A stretch of DNA of 48,522 nt from Acidobacteriota bacterium (GTDB lineage Bacteria; Acidobacteriota; UBA6911), in assembly GCA_016934555.1 (NCBI GenBank), contig JAFGSS010000122.1, positions 1 through 48,522 of the forward strand. The letters run 5' to 3'. The position numbers were made by a program, and so were the translations under genes. Under the pieces are notes generated by a model. It did no database searches. It had not been told where the DNA came from and saw only the letters and a program-made list of their open reading frames with translations. Shown piece by piece: positions 34,208 through 42,997 of the stretch; positions within the stretch are counted from its first letter, which is position 1; each line of letters starts with the position of its first letter.

Positions 34208-36430
34208 ATGCATGCAGCCATGAGGGGAAAACCGGCCGCGCTCGTTCTGCTGACGGCCCTGCTGGGGCCGGTCCCGGGCGGGTCCGTCGCGCGTCCTCCG
34301 GGCGCCGCCCCCCCCGTGCTGTCGTCCCCGTTTTCGGCCATCGCCATCCACGTGGACGGCGCCATGGAAGCACCTTGGCTTTCGGCCCCGCCGGTCCGCG
34401 TGGAGACTGTCTCCCCCCCCGGGGGGGGCGCGCCCGCGGCCGGCCCCTCCGCACGCGGCGAAGTCCGCTCCCTGTGGGACGGCGCGCACCTCTACCTCTG
34501 GATCCGGGTAACCGACGACGCCGTCACCGCTTCCGCCCCCAACCCCGTCGACAGGGACGGGGTCGAAATCTACCTCGATTTCTACAACGACAAGATGCCC
34601 AAGAACGAGGAGGACGACGCCCTCATCCGCATCAGCAGTTCGGGGGAACTCTCGGGCGCCGGGCCCTACGCCGAACGGCTCGAGGCCTTCGCCGCGGCCC
34701 CCGTCCCGGCGGGGGCCGATGAAACGGGGGGATACGCGGTGGAACTCGCCCTCGCCCTCGGCGGCCTGCCGAAGGAGAACGGGACCGCCCTGGGAATCGA
34801 TTTCGCGATCAACGATGCGGCGCCGCCCGAAAACAGGCGCCGGTTCCGCATCTTCTGGAGCGACGGGAACAACCGGGGGCTGGACGACAACTCCGGCTGG
34901 GGTGAACTCCGGTTCTCCGGCCGTGACTCGAAGTCCATCCTGGCGCTCGACACCTACCTGCTCCGGGCGAACATCGGGAAGGCCGAAGCCCTCCCGCGCG
35001 GCATATGGAGGGAGGAGGCCGGCCTCGACCGGGCGCTGGCGGCGGCCCGGGAAGCCCTCCTGGTCGCCGACCAGGAGGTAATCGACGGGCGGGCGGCCCG
35101 GCTGGGGGACGCGCTCGCGGCCCTGCGCCGGTCGGGGAAATTCCCGGACCCCTTCGATCTTCCCCCAACGCTCCATCTCCCCGACCCGTTCAGGTTCAGG
35201 AACGGCGGCAGGGTGCGTTCGGCCGGGGACTGGGACCGGCGGCGGGAGGAGATCCTCGAACTCGCCCAGTACTACGAATTCGGCCCCCTGCCCCCCCCGC
35301 CCCGGTCGGTGAAAGGGACGGCCGAAGGCGCTGCGGTCGCCGTCGCGGTCGAGGACCGCGGCAGAAGCGCCTCCTTCAGCGGAAGGCTCAGCCTCCCCAC
35401 CGAAAAGGGATCGGGCCGGGAGGCTCCCTATCCCGTGGTCGTGAGCATCGATTTCCGGGCGATGCCGGGGAACAAGGTCCTGCTCGATTCCGGCTACGCG
35501 GTATTGAGTGTCCCCTACTCGGCCGTCGCCTCGGACGACGACGCCCGCACCGGAGCGTTCTACACCCTCTACCCCTACGACGTGGCGGCCGGCGCCGACA
35601 CCGGCGTCCTGATGGCCTGGGCGTGGGGCGCCAGCCGCGCCCTGGACGCCCTCGGGGACCTGGCCGCGCGCGACCCCGCGCTGGGGCGGCAACTGGACCT
35701 CGAAAAGGCGGCGGTGACCGGCTTCAGCCGCTGCGGCAAGGCCGCCCTCCTGGCCGGGCTGACGGATGAAAGGTTCGGGGTCGTCAACCCCGGCGCCAGC
35801 GGGTGCGGGGGCGCCGCCCCCTACCGCTACGATTCCTTCGGCAACACCCCGTACCGCACCGCCCCCTTCGGAAACGTCTACCCGTGGGGGGTCTCGACGG
35901 GGTGCGAGGTTTTGGGGGACCACGTCCGGCACCAGGGACACAATTCGAACGAAATGCTCGCGCGCTTCCTGAACCCCGGACGGACGTACAAGACCCGGAC
36001 CCCCGGATACGGCGAGCGCCTCCCCTTCGACCACCACGAGCTGATCGCCTCCATCGCACCGCGCGCCGTGATCCTCACCGCCGCCTTCGACGACTACGCC
36101 AACGGGGCGGAAGGGGACTCGATCGGCATGGAGGGGGCCAGGCCCGTATTCGAGTTCCTGGGGGCCTCGCCCAGGCTGGCGTTCAACCTGCGCACGGCGG
36201 ACTCCGGACCTTCCCGGATGGGGGGTCACTACGTGGACGAGGACCAGACCCGCCGCCTGGCCGCTTTCCTGGACATGGTCCTGCGCGGGATCCCCCTCCC
36301 CCGGGATGCCCGGGCCGCGCTCTACTCCAACCCTTACATCCCCGCCTACGACCTTTATTACGGCGGGCTCAAGACCATGATGCCGTGGCGCATCGCCGCC
36401 CCGCCCCCCGCCGGGGGATCTCCCGAATAA
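34208..36430 (+). CDS. Exported CBM9-like / CE15 glucuronoyl-esterase-family protein
   Basis: The 740-residue protein has a signal peptide (1-27), then a CBM9-type beta-sandwich (about 38-250; AIHVDGAMEAPWLSAPPV, RSLWDGAHLYLWIRVTDDAV, DRDGVEIYLDFYNDK) and, from about 320, an alpha/beta-hydrolase domain of the CE15 family with nucleophile Ser507 in GFSRCGKAALL, then GASGCGGAAPYRYD and RLPFDHHELIASIAPR. CE15 enzymes split the ester between lignin and the 4-O-methyl-glucuronic acid of xylan. The CBM9 fold binds sugars at chain ends. GGGGAGG stands 7 bases before the ATG at 34208; the frame is open upstream. The gene is divergent from the phoR-like gene. It is followed after 64 bp by a beta-CASP nuclease gene. 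The exact substrate is not certain. Confidence 0.85.
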   Translation: MHAAMRGKPAALVLLTALLGPVPGGSVARPPGAAPPVLSSPFSAIAIHVDGAMEAPWLSAPPVRVETVSPPGGGAPAAGPSARGEVRSLWDGAHLYLWIRVTDDAVTASAPNPVDRDGVEIYLDFYNDKMPKNEEDDALIRISSSGELSGAGPYAERLEAFAAAPVPAGADETGGYAVELALALGGLPKENGTALGIDFAINDAAPPENRRRFRIFWSDGNNRGLDDNSGWGELRFSGRDSKSILALDTYLLRANIGKAEALPRGIWREEAGLDRALAAAREALLVADQEVIDGRAARLGDALAALRRSGKFPDPFDLPPTLHLPDPFRFRNGGRVRSAGDWDRRREEILELAQYYEFGPLPPPPRSVKGTAEGAAVAVAVEDRGRSASFSGRLSLPTEKGSGREAPYPVVVSIDFRAMPGNKVLLDSGYAVLSVPYSAVASDDDARTGAFYTLYPYDVAAGADTGVLMAWAWGASRALDALGDLAARDPALGRQLDLEKAAVTGFSRCGKAALLAGLTDERFGVVNPGASGCGGAAPYRYDSFGNTPYRTAPFGNVYPWGVSTGCEVLGDHVRHQGHNSNEMLARFLNPGRTYKTRTPGYGERLPFDHHELIASIAPRAVILTAAFDDYANGAEGDSIGMEGARPVFEFLGASPRLAFNLRTADSGPSRMGGHYVDEDQTRRLAAFLDMVLRGIPLPRDARAALYSNPYIPAYDLYYGGLKTMMPWRIAAPPPAGGSPE

Positions 36431-36494
36431 ACCCGGGCGCGGTGGCCGCACGGCGCGCCGCCGTGCTATGATGAGCTCCCAGGAGGAGACAGGA

Positions 36495-37901
36495 ATGAAC
36501 TTGAGCCTTACTTTCTGCGGCGCCGCCCGTAACGTCACCGGATCCAGAACCCTTGTCGAAACCGCCAAGACCCGCTTTCTCGTGGACTGCGGCATGCACC
36601 AGGAACGGGATTTTCTCTCCCGGAACTGGGAGCCTTTCCGCATCCCCCCGCGCGAACTCAAAGCCGTCCTTCTGACCCACGCCCACCTCGATCATTGCGG
36701 GCTGCTGCCCAAACTCGTGGCCGAGGGATTCAGGGGCGACATCGTCTGCACGCCGGCGACGGCCGAGGTAGCCAAGATCATCCTCCAGGACTCCGCCAAG
36801 CTGCAGGAAGAGGACGCGGCCTACAAGAAGAAACGGCACATGAAGGAAGGGCGCCGCGGCCCGCACCCGGAGATCCCCCTGTACACCGGCGCAGACGTCG
36901 AAAAAACGCTCCCCCTCTTCAAGACCGTCGAATACGGGGAAACGGTCGTCGTGGCCCAGGGCGTCACCGCGACCTACTACGACGCAGGGCACGTCCTCGG
37001 GTCCGCCATGATCAGGGTCGTCGTCACGGAAGGAACGGAGGAGCGCCGCATCGTCTTTTCGGGTGACATCGGCCGCTGGGACCGTCCGATGCTGGAAGAC
37101 CCCCATACCTTCCTCAATCCCGACTACGTCGTCATGGAATCCACCTACGGGGACCGCAACCACGACGAAAACCGCGACATCAAGGAAGAGCTCACCTCCA
37201 TCGTCAACAGCGCCGTCGCGGCCGGCGGCCACATCATCGTTCCGAGCTTCGCCCTCCAGCGCTCGCAGGAGATGCTCTACTACCTCAACGAGCTGCTCCT
37301 GGCCAAACGCATTCCGCCCATCCCGGCCTATCTCGACAGCCCCATGGCCATCCGTATCACGGAGGTCTTCAAGCGACACGAAAGACTCTTCGACACGGAG
37401 ATGCGGGAATTCCTCAAGAACGGCCGCTCCCCCTTCGACTTCCCCGGCCTGCGCATGGTGCAGACCACCAGCGAGTCGAAGCAGCTGAACTACCTGAAGG
37501 GGACCGCCATGATCATCGCCGGCTCGGGCATGGTTACCGGGGGCCGCATCAAGCATCACCTATCCAACAACATCAGCCGCCCGGAGGCGACCATCCTCTT
37601 CATCGGCTACCAGGCCGTCGGCACGCTCGGACGCCACATCGTCGACGGGGCCAAAAGCGTGCGGATTTTCGGCACGAACCACGCGGTGCGCGCGCGGATC
37701 GCCCGGATCCATGGATTTTCGGCCCACGCCGACCGCGACGACCTCATCCGGTGGCTCTCATCGATCACGAAAAACCCCAGGCGCATCTTCGTCAACCACG
37801 GTGAGGAAAGCGCGTCCCGGGAGTTCGCCCGCCTTCTCGGGGAGGAGAAGGGCCTGTCGGTCCTCGTGCCGCACTACGGGCAGACGGTGCCGCTCGACTG
37901 A
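36495..37901 (+). CDS. Metallo-beta-lactamase / beta-CASP RNase-like protein
   Basis: The 468-residue protein has the metallo-beta-lactamase motifs LTHAHLDHCGLLP (HAHLDH 62-67), DAGHVLGSAM, FSGDIGRWDRP, then the beta-CASP region (VPSFALQRSQEMLYYL, AYLDSPMA) and the C-terminal RNA-specificity motif HGFSAHADRDDLIRW plus IFVNHGEE. This is the CPSF73/YSH1-like bacterial family of RNA endonucleases or exonucleases; no KH domain is fused. AGGAGGAGACAGGA precedes the ATG at 36495. Its last 28 bases overlap the convergent GPH transporter. It is likely a housekeeping RNA enzyme, unconnected to the sugar genes around it. Confidence 0.92.
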   Translation: MNLSLTFCGAARNVTGSRTLVETAKTRFLVDCGMHQERDFLSRNWEPFRIPPRELKAVLLTHAHLDHCGLLPKLVAEGFRGDIVCTPATAEVAKIILQDSAKLQEEDAAYKKKRHMKEGRRGPHPEIPLYTGADVEKTLPLFKTVEYGETVVVAQGVTATYYDAGHVLGSAMIRVVVTEGTEERRIVFSGDIGRWDRPMLEDPHTFLNPDYVVMESTYGDRNHDENRDIKEELTSIVNSAVAAGGHIIVPSFALQRSQEMLYYLNELLLAKRIPPIPAYLDSPMAIRITEVFKRHERLFDTEMREFLKNGRSPFDFPGLRMVQTTSESKQLNYLKGTAMIIAGSGMVTGGRIKHHLSNNISRPEATILFIGYQAVGTLGRHIVDGAKSVRIFGTNHAVRARIARIHGFSAHADRDDLIRWLSSITKNPRRIFVNHGEESASREFARLLGEEKGLSVLVPHYGQTVPLD

Positions 37902-39265
37902 CCCGACCGTCTGGCCTCGATTTCCGCCTGCATCGCAACGACCTGCCCGTCCTTGAGCCGGTAGCCGAAGTAGAAGATCGCCGCGGCCAGGGCGAACCCG
38001 GCGGCGGGCCCGAGCGTCATCATGGAATGGATGCCCTCGGCCACCCGGGGAGTGGGCGCCGCGTTGGCCACGAATCCTATCAGCATCAGCCCCCCCGCCA
38101 CCACGACGCTGCGGATCAGGATCCCCACCTTGATGGAGAAATTCATGAGGGCCATGGTGAAGGCGCGGATGCTCTTCCCCGTTTTCCACTCCCCGTAGGT
38201 CACCGTATCGGCAAACAAGGCCGTGGTCATGGACGTGGCGACGGACATGACGAAAATGGAGACGCAGAAGATGGACAGAAACAGCCAGAGCGCCTCCCCG
38301 GCCAGGCGTGCCGAGGCGAACCCGACGGCCGCGAGGGCGCAGAAGGCCCAGTAGGCCGTCCGCTTGCCGATCCTCACCCCGATCCACCGGGCGGCGAGCG
38401 CCCCCAGCAGGCGGGAAACGCTGATGGCGAAGATGAAGACCGAAAGGAAGCCCGGCATCCCGACCGCATAGGCGAAATAATAGGTCGCCATCGACGTGAT
38501 GATGATGTAGCTCGCGTTGCTGAACACCTGGGCGAGGATCAGCAGCAGGAGCGGCCGGTTGTAGAACACCAGGCCGACGATTTCGGCCAGCGAGCGGCTC
38601 GAACTCTCCGTGGATCCCGCCCCGGAGGTCTCGTCGTAGGGGTCGCGGCCCGCGGTGATCCAGTATACATACCAGTAGCCGAGGATCATCAGGATGGCAT
38701 ACACGGAAACGGTCAGGGTGAAGCCCCGGGTCCCGTCGGTCAGGGAGGTGAACAGGGCGATCATGGGCGCCGCGGTGAAGGAGAAGATCAAGCCGGCCGC
38801 CGACATCCCCTGGGACCGGCTTGCGGAGAGGATGGTCCTTTCGTCGGGAAGGGGGCTCAAGCGGCCGACCATCGCGCCGTTGGCCGCGAACACCACGTTG
38901 AACAGCAGGTGGCTTGCGAGGAAGCCCGACACCACGATGACGGCGGCGACGGCGTCGCTGCCGATCCGGGTGAACTGCAGGACAAAAAGGGGCGCGATCA
39001 GGGGAGGTCCCACCAGAAACCAGGACCGGTATTTGCCCCCGTACCGGAGCGTCACCTTCTGAAGGATCAAGCCTCCCGCCAGGGCGCAGACGATGTCGAC
39101 GAAACTGGTGATTCCCAGGATCTGGCCGGCCGCGGTCAGCGAAAACCGGGCGTAGTCCGTGAGGAAACGGGTAAAAAAGTAGAGCTCCATGTTGACCATC
39201 AGGCTGAAGAAGAGATCGGCCGTACCGTAGGTGTACAGCAGGGACCTGTGCAGTCTCTGGGTCAT
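37874..39265 (-). CDS. GPH/MFS-family sugar or glycoside cation symporter
   Basis: The 463-residue protein has twelve hydrophobic segments and the glycoside-pentoside-hexuronide (MelB-like) pattern: YTYGTADLFFSLMVNMEL near the start, the D-x-x-x-D site region SFVDIVCALAGGLI, YRSWFLVGPPLIAP, and FADTVTYGEWKTGKSIRAF in the late loop, a hallmark of this family. It should import a sugar or glycoside with sodium or protons. GGAGGAG stands 4 bases before the ATG. Neighbouring glucuronoyl esterase genes suggest hexuronides or xylan fragments as substrates, which is inference. Its stop lies inside the beta-CASP gene end. Confidence 0.88.
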   Translation of the reverse strand: MTQRLHRSLLYTYGTADLFFSLMVNMELYFFTRFLTDYARFSLTAAGQILGITSFVDIVCALAGGLILQKVTLRYGGKYRSWFLVGPPLIAPLFVLQFTRIGSDAVAAVIVVSGFLASHLLFNVVFAANGAMVGRLSPLPDERTILSASRSQGMSAAGLIFSFTAAPMIALFTSLTDGTRGFTLTVSVYAILMILGYWYVYWITAGRDPYDETSGAGSTESSSRSLAEIVGLVFYNRPLLLLILAQVFSNASYIIITSMATYYFAYAVGMPGFLSVFIFAISVSRLLGALAARWIGVRIGKRTAYWAFCALAAVGFASARLAGEALWLFLSIFCVSIFVMSVATSMTTALFADTVTYGEWKTGKSIRAFTMALMNFSIKVGILIRSVVVAGGLMLIGFVANAAPTPRVAEGIHSMMTLGPAAGFALAAAIFYFGYRLKDGQVVAMQAEIEARRSGQSSGTVCP

Positions 39266-39275
39266 GGAGCTCCTC

Positions 39276-39307
39276 CAAAAGGGCCGCAGCCCGTCGGCCC
39301 CCTTTTG
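39276..39307 (-). promoter_or_regulatory. Stem-loop in the leader of the GPH transporter gene
   Basis: CAAAAGGGCCG (39276-39286) pairs with CGGCCCCCTTTTG (39295-39307), leaving a two-base bulge and an 8-base loop. On the transporter mRNA it ends just before the GGAGGAG ribosome-binding site, so folding could affect initiation. Whether it is regulatory is not known. Confidence 0.3.
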
Positions 39308-39414
39308 TATCAGTATTTGCCTCGGAAAGGAAGCGGGTTGGACGGGACAGACGCGCCGGGCGGAAAAAGACCGGCCGTCGCTTACGCTCTGCCCGACGTT
39401 GGGAGTACAATGCA

Positions 39415-40467
39415 ATGTTTGTCCAAGCCCCGGAAAATGGAGGACGCTTCATCGAAATGGAAGAACGTGTCAGGGAACTGGACTGGGTCACCGAGATCCG
39501 GCTGGACGCGGAGGCCGCTCCCCCGGAAAAGGTCCAGAGGGTGATGATGTTCGCGGGGTTCGCCAGCAGCCCCGAGGTGCTGCGCGATCTCGGCACCGCC
39601 ATGCACGAGCGCCTGCCGGCGACCGTTCTCATGCACGGCCTGCCGCGGCACAGCGGGGACGAGAGGCAGTTCCTCCGGAGCCGCTCCTGGCATTACTGGC
39701 GCGAGGCGGAAAAGCTCTTCCTCGATTTCTGGAAGGAGGAGGAGCGGCCGGTGGCCCTGGTCGGCTATTCCACGGGCGCCAACGTGGTGCTGACGATCGC
39801 GGCCCGCCACCCGAGCAAGGTAGCCGGGATCGTGCTCCTCAGCCCCTACCTGCGCGCCCGGAGCCGCACCACCCGGGCGGCAAGCTACGGGGTCGCGGGG
39901 CTCTACTACCTCGGGCTGCCGATGGCGACCGCCTGCGGGTTCGGCCTCATCCTCTCCCGGTACCTGCGCGGGTCGTGCTCCGGGCGCCGGGCCCTGACCC
40001 TGGCCGCGGGATCGCTCCTGGGGATCGGCACCGCGGCCCGGGCGCTCCAGGGCGCCACCCTGAGCCTGGGCGAGGCGCCCACCCTGCTCCGCGACGGGGA
40101 GGAGGTGAAGGCGCCGCATTTCGAAAGGGTGTCGCTGGTCGGGGGCTCCACCCTGGTCCCCTTTCAGCTCCTCACCCGCTGGATAGCCCGCAAGACGACG
40201 GTCCCCGTGACCTATGTCTTCGGGGGGAAGGACAGCGTGGTCGACGTCGAAAACGGGGTGATGATCGCCCGACAGAATCCCCGGGCCGACCTGGTCGTGC
40301 TCTCCAGCGCGCAGCACCGGGTCGTCGTCGAACCCCGCGTCGGCGACATCGTCTACGAATCGATCCTCAAGGGCTTCCACGAAGCAGCGGCCCGGCAGAA
40401 GGAATTCGCCGAGGTGGACGTGGCCCCCCTAGATCCACAGGCGGCCGGGGCGCCGGCCGGGAGCTGA
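39415..40467 (+). CDS. Alpha/beta-hydrolase-fold protein
   Basis: The 350-residue protein has the alpha/beta-hydrolase core: VMMFAGFASSPEVL (oxyanion-hole strand), nucleophile Ser119 in ALVGYSTGANVVL, an acidic residue candidate in VTYVFGGKDSVVDV and a late histidine in SSAQHRVVVEP, giving a full catalytic triad. There is no signal peptide, though a hydrophobic segment lies at about 158-190 in the cap. The reaction is unknown; carboxylesterase or lysophospholipase-like activity is possible. The ATG at 39415 has GGGAG 9 bases upstream; ATG at 39457 is an alternative. It is divergent from the GPH transporter. Confidence 0.82.
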   Translation: MFVQAPENGGRFIEMEERVRELDWVTEIRLDAEAAPPEKVQRVMMFAGFASSPEVLRDLGTAMHERLPATVLMHGLPRHSGDERQFLRSRSWHYWREAEKLFLDFWKEEERPVALVGYSTGANVVLTIAARHPSKVAGIVLLSPYLRARSRTTRAASYGVAGLYYLGLPMATACGFGLILSRYLRGSCSGRRALTLAAGSLLGIGTAARALQGATLSLGEAPTLLRDGEEVKAPHFERVSLVGGSTLVPFQLLTRWIARKTTVPVTYVFGGKDSVVDVENGVMIARQNPRADLVVLSSAQHRVVVEPRVGDIVYESILKGFHEAAARQKEFAEVDVAPLDPQAAGAPAGS

Positions 40468-40471
40468 CGCC

Positions 40472-40526
40472 AGGAGCCTGTCCGAGAATTAGGATATGCC
40501 GCGCCCCAATTCTCGGACAGGCTCCT
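40472..40526. repeat. 55-bp perfect inverted repeat between convergent genes
   Basis: AGGAGCCTGTCCGAGAATT (40472-40490) and its exact reverse complement (40508-40526) flank a 17-base centre. The right arm covers part of the stop codon of the SGNH hydrolase gene, and the left arm starts 4 bases after the hydrolase stop. It could be a bidirectional terminator, or a miniature mobile element (a MITE or solo insertion-sequence ends). The very long perfect arms and the fact that it supplies the stop codon favour an inserted element; I cannot check copy number here. Confidence 0.65.
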
Positions 40527-41337
40527 AACGGCCGACAGACGGGTCGCCCGTGGGGGGCGGGGCGAAATCCTCCGCCGCCGGCGGCCCCAGGATCTCCTGC
40601 AGGATCGGCCTGAGCGCGTCGGCCCAGACCTGGTACCCCTTGAGGGCAAGATGGAGCCGGTCGGGCGCCGTCATCCCCTCGTACAGCACCCCGTTCTCAT
40701 CCGCCAGTTTCCGGTTGATGTCGAGGAAGCGGACGCGGGAGCCGTCGGCCATTTCCGCCAGCTTCCGGTTGACCCCGTCTATGACGGGGAGCGCGGCCAT
40801 GTTGTCGTTACGCGGGAAGATCCCCACGAGGACGATGGTCGCCCCGGGCGCCTTCTCCCGCATGACCTTCAGGATGGCCGCGAGCCCGCGGGCGATCTCC
40901 TCCGCCTGCGCCCGGACCTCCCCGGCCCCGACCCGGTGCCCGATGTTGTTGGTCCCCGCCTGGAGCACGATCACCCTGGGATGCACCCCGTCCAGTTCGC
41001 CGTCGAGGAGGCGCCACAGGATGTTCTGGGTGGAGTCCCCCCCCCAGGCGAAGTTGGCCGCGTTCCAGCCGAAAAAGCTTTTCTTCCAGTGCTCCAGGAA
41101 CTCGGGATAATCGGTGGCCCCCCAGCGGCGGGTGATGGAATCCCCGGCGAAGTAGACGTCGATCCTCCCCAGCTTCGCCTTCCCGAGGAGCTGCTGGTGG
41201 GCGATCCTGGAATTGGGATCGGTCCGGGGCGCCGGCCGGTCCGCCGGCGCGCGGGCCGGTCCCTGGGCCGCAACGGCCCCCCCGACCGGACCGCCGGCCG
41301 AGACCGCCAGCAAGAGCGTCAGCAGCAACAGTCTCAT
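40525..41337 (-). CDS. Exported SGNH/GDSL-family hydrolase
   Basis: The 270-residue protein has a signal peptide (1-24), then the SGNH blocks: FAGDSITRRWG with Ser67 (block I), NFAWGGDSTQNILWRL with Gly (II), LQAGTNNIG with Asn (III) and DRLHLALKGY with Asp and His (V). Proteins of this group include carbohydrate acetylesterases and PAF-acetylhydrolase-like enzymes. It follows the second CE15 gene by 16 bp and is probably transcribed with it, which suggests side-chain removal from plant polysaccharide (acetyl and glucuronoyl esters). The last codons run into the 55-bp inverted repeat, which provides the stop. Confidence 0.88.
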   Translation of the reverse strand: MRLLLLTLLLAVSAGGPVGGAVAAQGPARAPADRPAPRTDPNSRIAHQQLLGKAKLGRIDVYFAGDSITRRWGATDYPEFLEHWKKSFFGWNAANFAWGGDSTQNILWRLLDGELDGVHPRVIVLQAGTNNIGHRVGAGEVRAQAEEIARGLAAILKVMREKAPGATIVLVGIFPRNDNMAALPVIDGVNRKLAEMADGSRVRFLDINRKLADENGVLYEGMTAPDRLHLALKGYQVWADALRPILQEILGPPAAEDFAPPPTGDPSVGR

Positions 41338-41353
41338 CTTCCCCTCCCGCGGG

Positions 41354-42796
41354 CTATCGACGTGCCGCCCCGGGCTTCAGGAACTTGCCCGCCCAGGGGA
41401 TGAAGTATTTCCAGTTCGGGCCGTCCGTGTGCCCCCCGTCGTGCTGCCGCCAGGCCAGCTGGCCCTCGAGCAGCCCGGAGTTGACGGGCGGGAGGGTGAC
41501 GTTTCTGTAGTCGTCGCCGACCCCCAGGTCCCGGGCGCCGAGCAGGCGGAAGACGGGGCCCGCGGCGACGGCGGCCATGAAGCTCCCCTTCTGGTCCAGC
41601 CAGTGCGCGTCCCCCTTCTCCGGGATGCCGTAGCTGATGAAGGTGAGGCGCGGGGCGCACAGGGCGATCAGCATGTGGGCGTCGACGGGGATGTCCCCGG
41701 CGTTGCGGCTGCCGGAGTCGGCTTCGGCCGCACCGTATTTCAGGAAGTTGCCCGCCATCCAGTGGTACTCGCCCGAACCGGTCAGGTTCTCGACCGCTTC
41801 CCCGAAATTCCGGCGGTGGAGCTTGGCCCCCCCCTCGCCCGAGGACCCGACCAGCGCCAGGGCGAAGCGGGTGTCCATGGCGAGGGTCACGAGCGCGGCC
41901 TTGCCGTAGCGCGAGACCCCCTCGATCCCCACGCGCGCGGCGTCGACCGCCCTGTCCGTTTCCAGGTAATCGAGCCCGCGCGAGGCTCCCCAGGCCCAGG
42001 CGCGCAGCGCGCCCCAGTCATCGGGCTTGCGGAAATTCCCCTTGTTCACAAGGCCGATGATGCCCTGGCGCAGGCCGGCGCCGTTGTCGGCCTGGATGCT
42101 CCCCGGGTTGATGTAGGCGTAGCCCCAGCCGGCGGCGATCAGCTGCTCCGTGGCGGGCGGGTCGCTGCCGGGGGGGGGCGTGAACATGCGGCCCCAGGGG
42201 CCATCGGGGACCGACTCGCCCGGAAGGTTCCCGAAACCGAACATCATCATGACCGGGACGGGGCCCGCGGCCTCGGCGGGGGTGACCAGGATCATGTCGA
42301 TATCGACGCTGATCGAGGGGAACGAGGTGTTGTCCACCCGCCCTGTCAGTTTTTTCCCGACGACCGGGTGCGGACCCACCTTGTCGCGCGTCGTCTTGAC
42401 CACCGTCCACTTCACCGGGGGGACATTCGGGGGGACCCGCCCCAGGACCTCGCGCTCGAAATCCTCGAGGATTTCGGGCCGGCGCACGTCCCGCCACATC
42501 TTCGCCGAGGTCACCTTCCGGCCGTCTTTCGTTGTCAGGACTTCGGGAAGGTCGGGGAAGGGATTGGCCAGCGCCTCGTCGTAGTTGGCGTGGTCCGGGT
42601 CCTTTTCGTTCCCGCTCGGCCCCGGCCGCAGCTTCCGGATGCCCAGCTGCCGCATCATGTTCTCGTGGTCCTCGTGGGTCCCTTCGGCCAGGCGCTTCGC
42701 CTCGGCAGGGTCCATCTTGAACTGCGCCGCAGCCGGCCCGATCCCCGGGACCGCGGCGCACAGGCACAGAAGCATTCCAACGATAGTCGCTCGCAT
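41354..42796 (-). CDS. Exported CE15 glucuronoyl-esterase-family protein
   Basis: The 480-residue protein has a signal peptide (1-24, cleaved near AAAQ), a linker with DHENMMRQLGI and a CE15-like alpha/beta-hydrolase domain. Nucleophile Ser295 lies in GVSRYGKAALV, followed by GSSGEGGAKLHRRNFGE; the late histidine is in RQHDGGHTDGPNW. The second esterase in the window (34208-36430) has the same GxSRxGK motif but a carbohydrate-binding domain. GGGGGTG precedes the ATG at 42796. It leads the pair with the SGNH hydrolase. Family activity is splitting of glucuronoyl esters in lignocellulose; many acidobacterial members are untested. Confidence 0.87.
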   Translation of the reverse strand: MRATIVGMLLCLCAAVPGIGPAAAQFKMDPAEAKRLAEGTHEDHENMMRQLGIRKLRPGPSGNEKDPDHANYDEALANPFPDLPEVLTTKDGRKVTSAKMWRDVRRPEILEDFEREVLGRVPPNVPPVKWTVVKTTRDKVGPHPVVGKKLTGRVDNTSFPSISVDIDMILVTPAEAAGPVPVMMMFGFGNLPGESVPDGPWGRMFTPPPGSDPPATEQLIAAGWGYAYINPGSIQADNGAGLRQGIIGLVNKGNFRKPDDWGALRAWAWGASRGLDYLETDRAVDAARVGIEGVSRYGKAALVTLAMDTRFALALVGSSGEGGAKLHRRNFGEAVENLTGSGEYHWMAGNFLKYGAAEADSGSRNAGDIPVDAHMLIALCAPRLTFISYGIPEKGDAHWLDQKGSFMAAVAAGPVFRLLGARDLGVGDDYRNVTLPPVNSGLLEGQLAWRQHDGGHTDGPNWKYFIPWAGKFLKPGAARR

Positions 42797-42941
42797 CGTC
42801 ACCCCCTTGCGGCGGTCCGGGCGGCCATGGTCCGCCCGCCGCCGGCACCGGCATTTTATGCCGCCCGTCCCGGCAGAGGGAAGAAAATTCGACCCCCCTC
42901 CCCATGGGTTATCTTTTGTCATTTATCGTTAATTTAAGTCT

Positions 42942-42970
42942 TTTATGGGATCGCCTCCTTCCCCTATAAT
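42942..42970 (+). promoter_or_regulatory. Promoter of the ccsA-resB-NapH-like operon
   Basis: A perfect TATAAT (42965-42970) lies 27 bases before the ccsA ATG, with TTTATG (42942-42947) 17 bp upstream. Before it is an AT-rich patch (42908-42946) that could act as an UP element and may also hold the minus-strand promoter of the CE15 gene. Confidence 0.5.
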
Positions 42971-42997
42971 GCGCCTTCACGCGCAGAGGAAAAGACG

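Noticed and set aside
32294-36661. One continuous minus-strand frame of 1455 codons suggesting a giant kinase fusion
   Set aside because: Only the part below 34156 codes the kinase; the upstream portion is antisense to the CE15 and beta-CASP genes and has a low-complexity translation. A ribosome-binding site supports the start at 34156.
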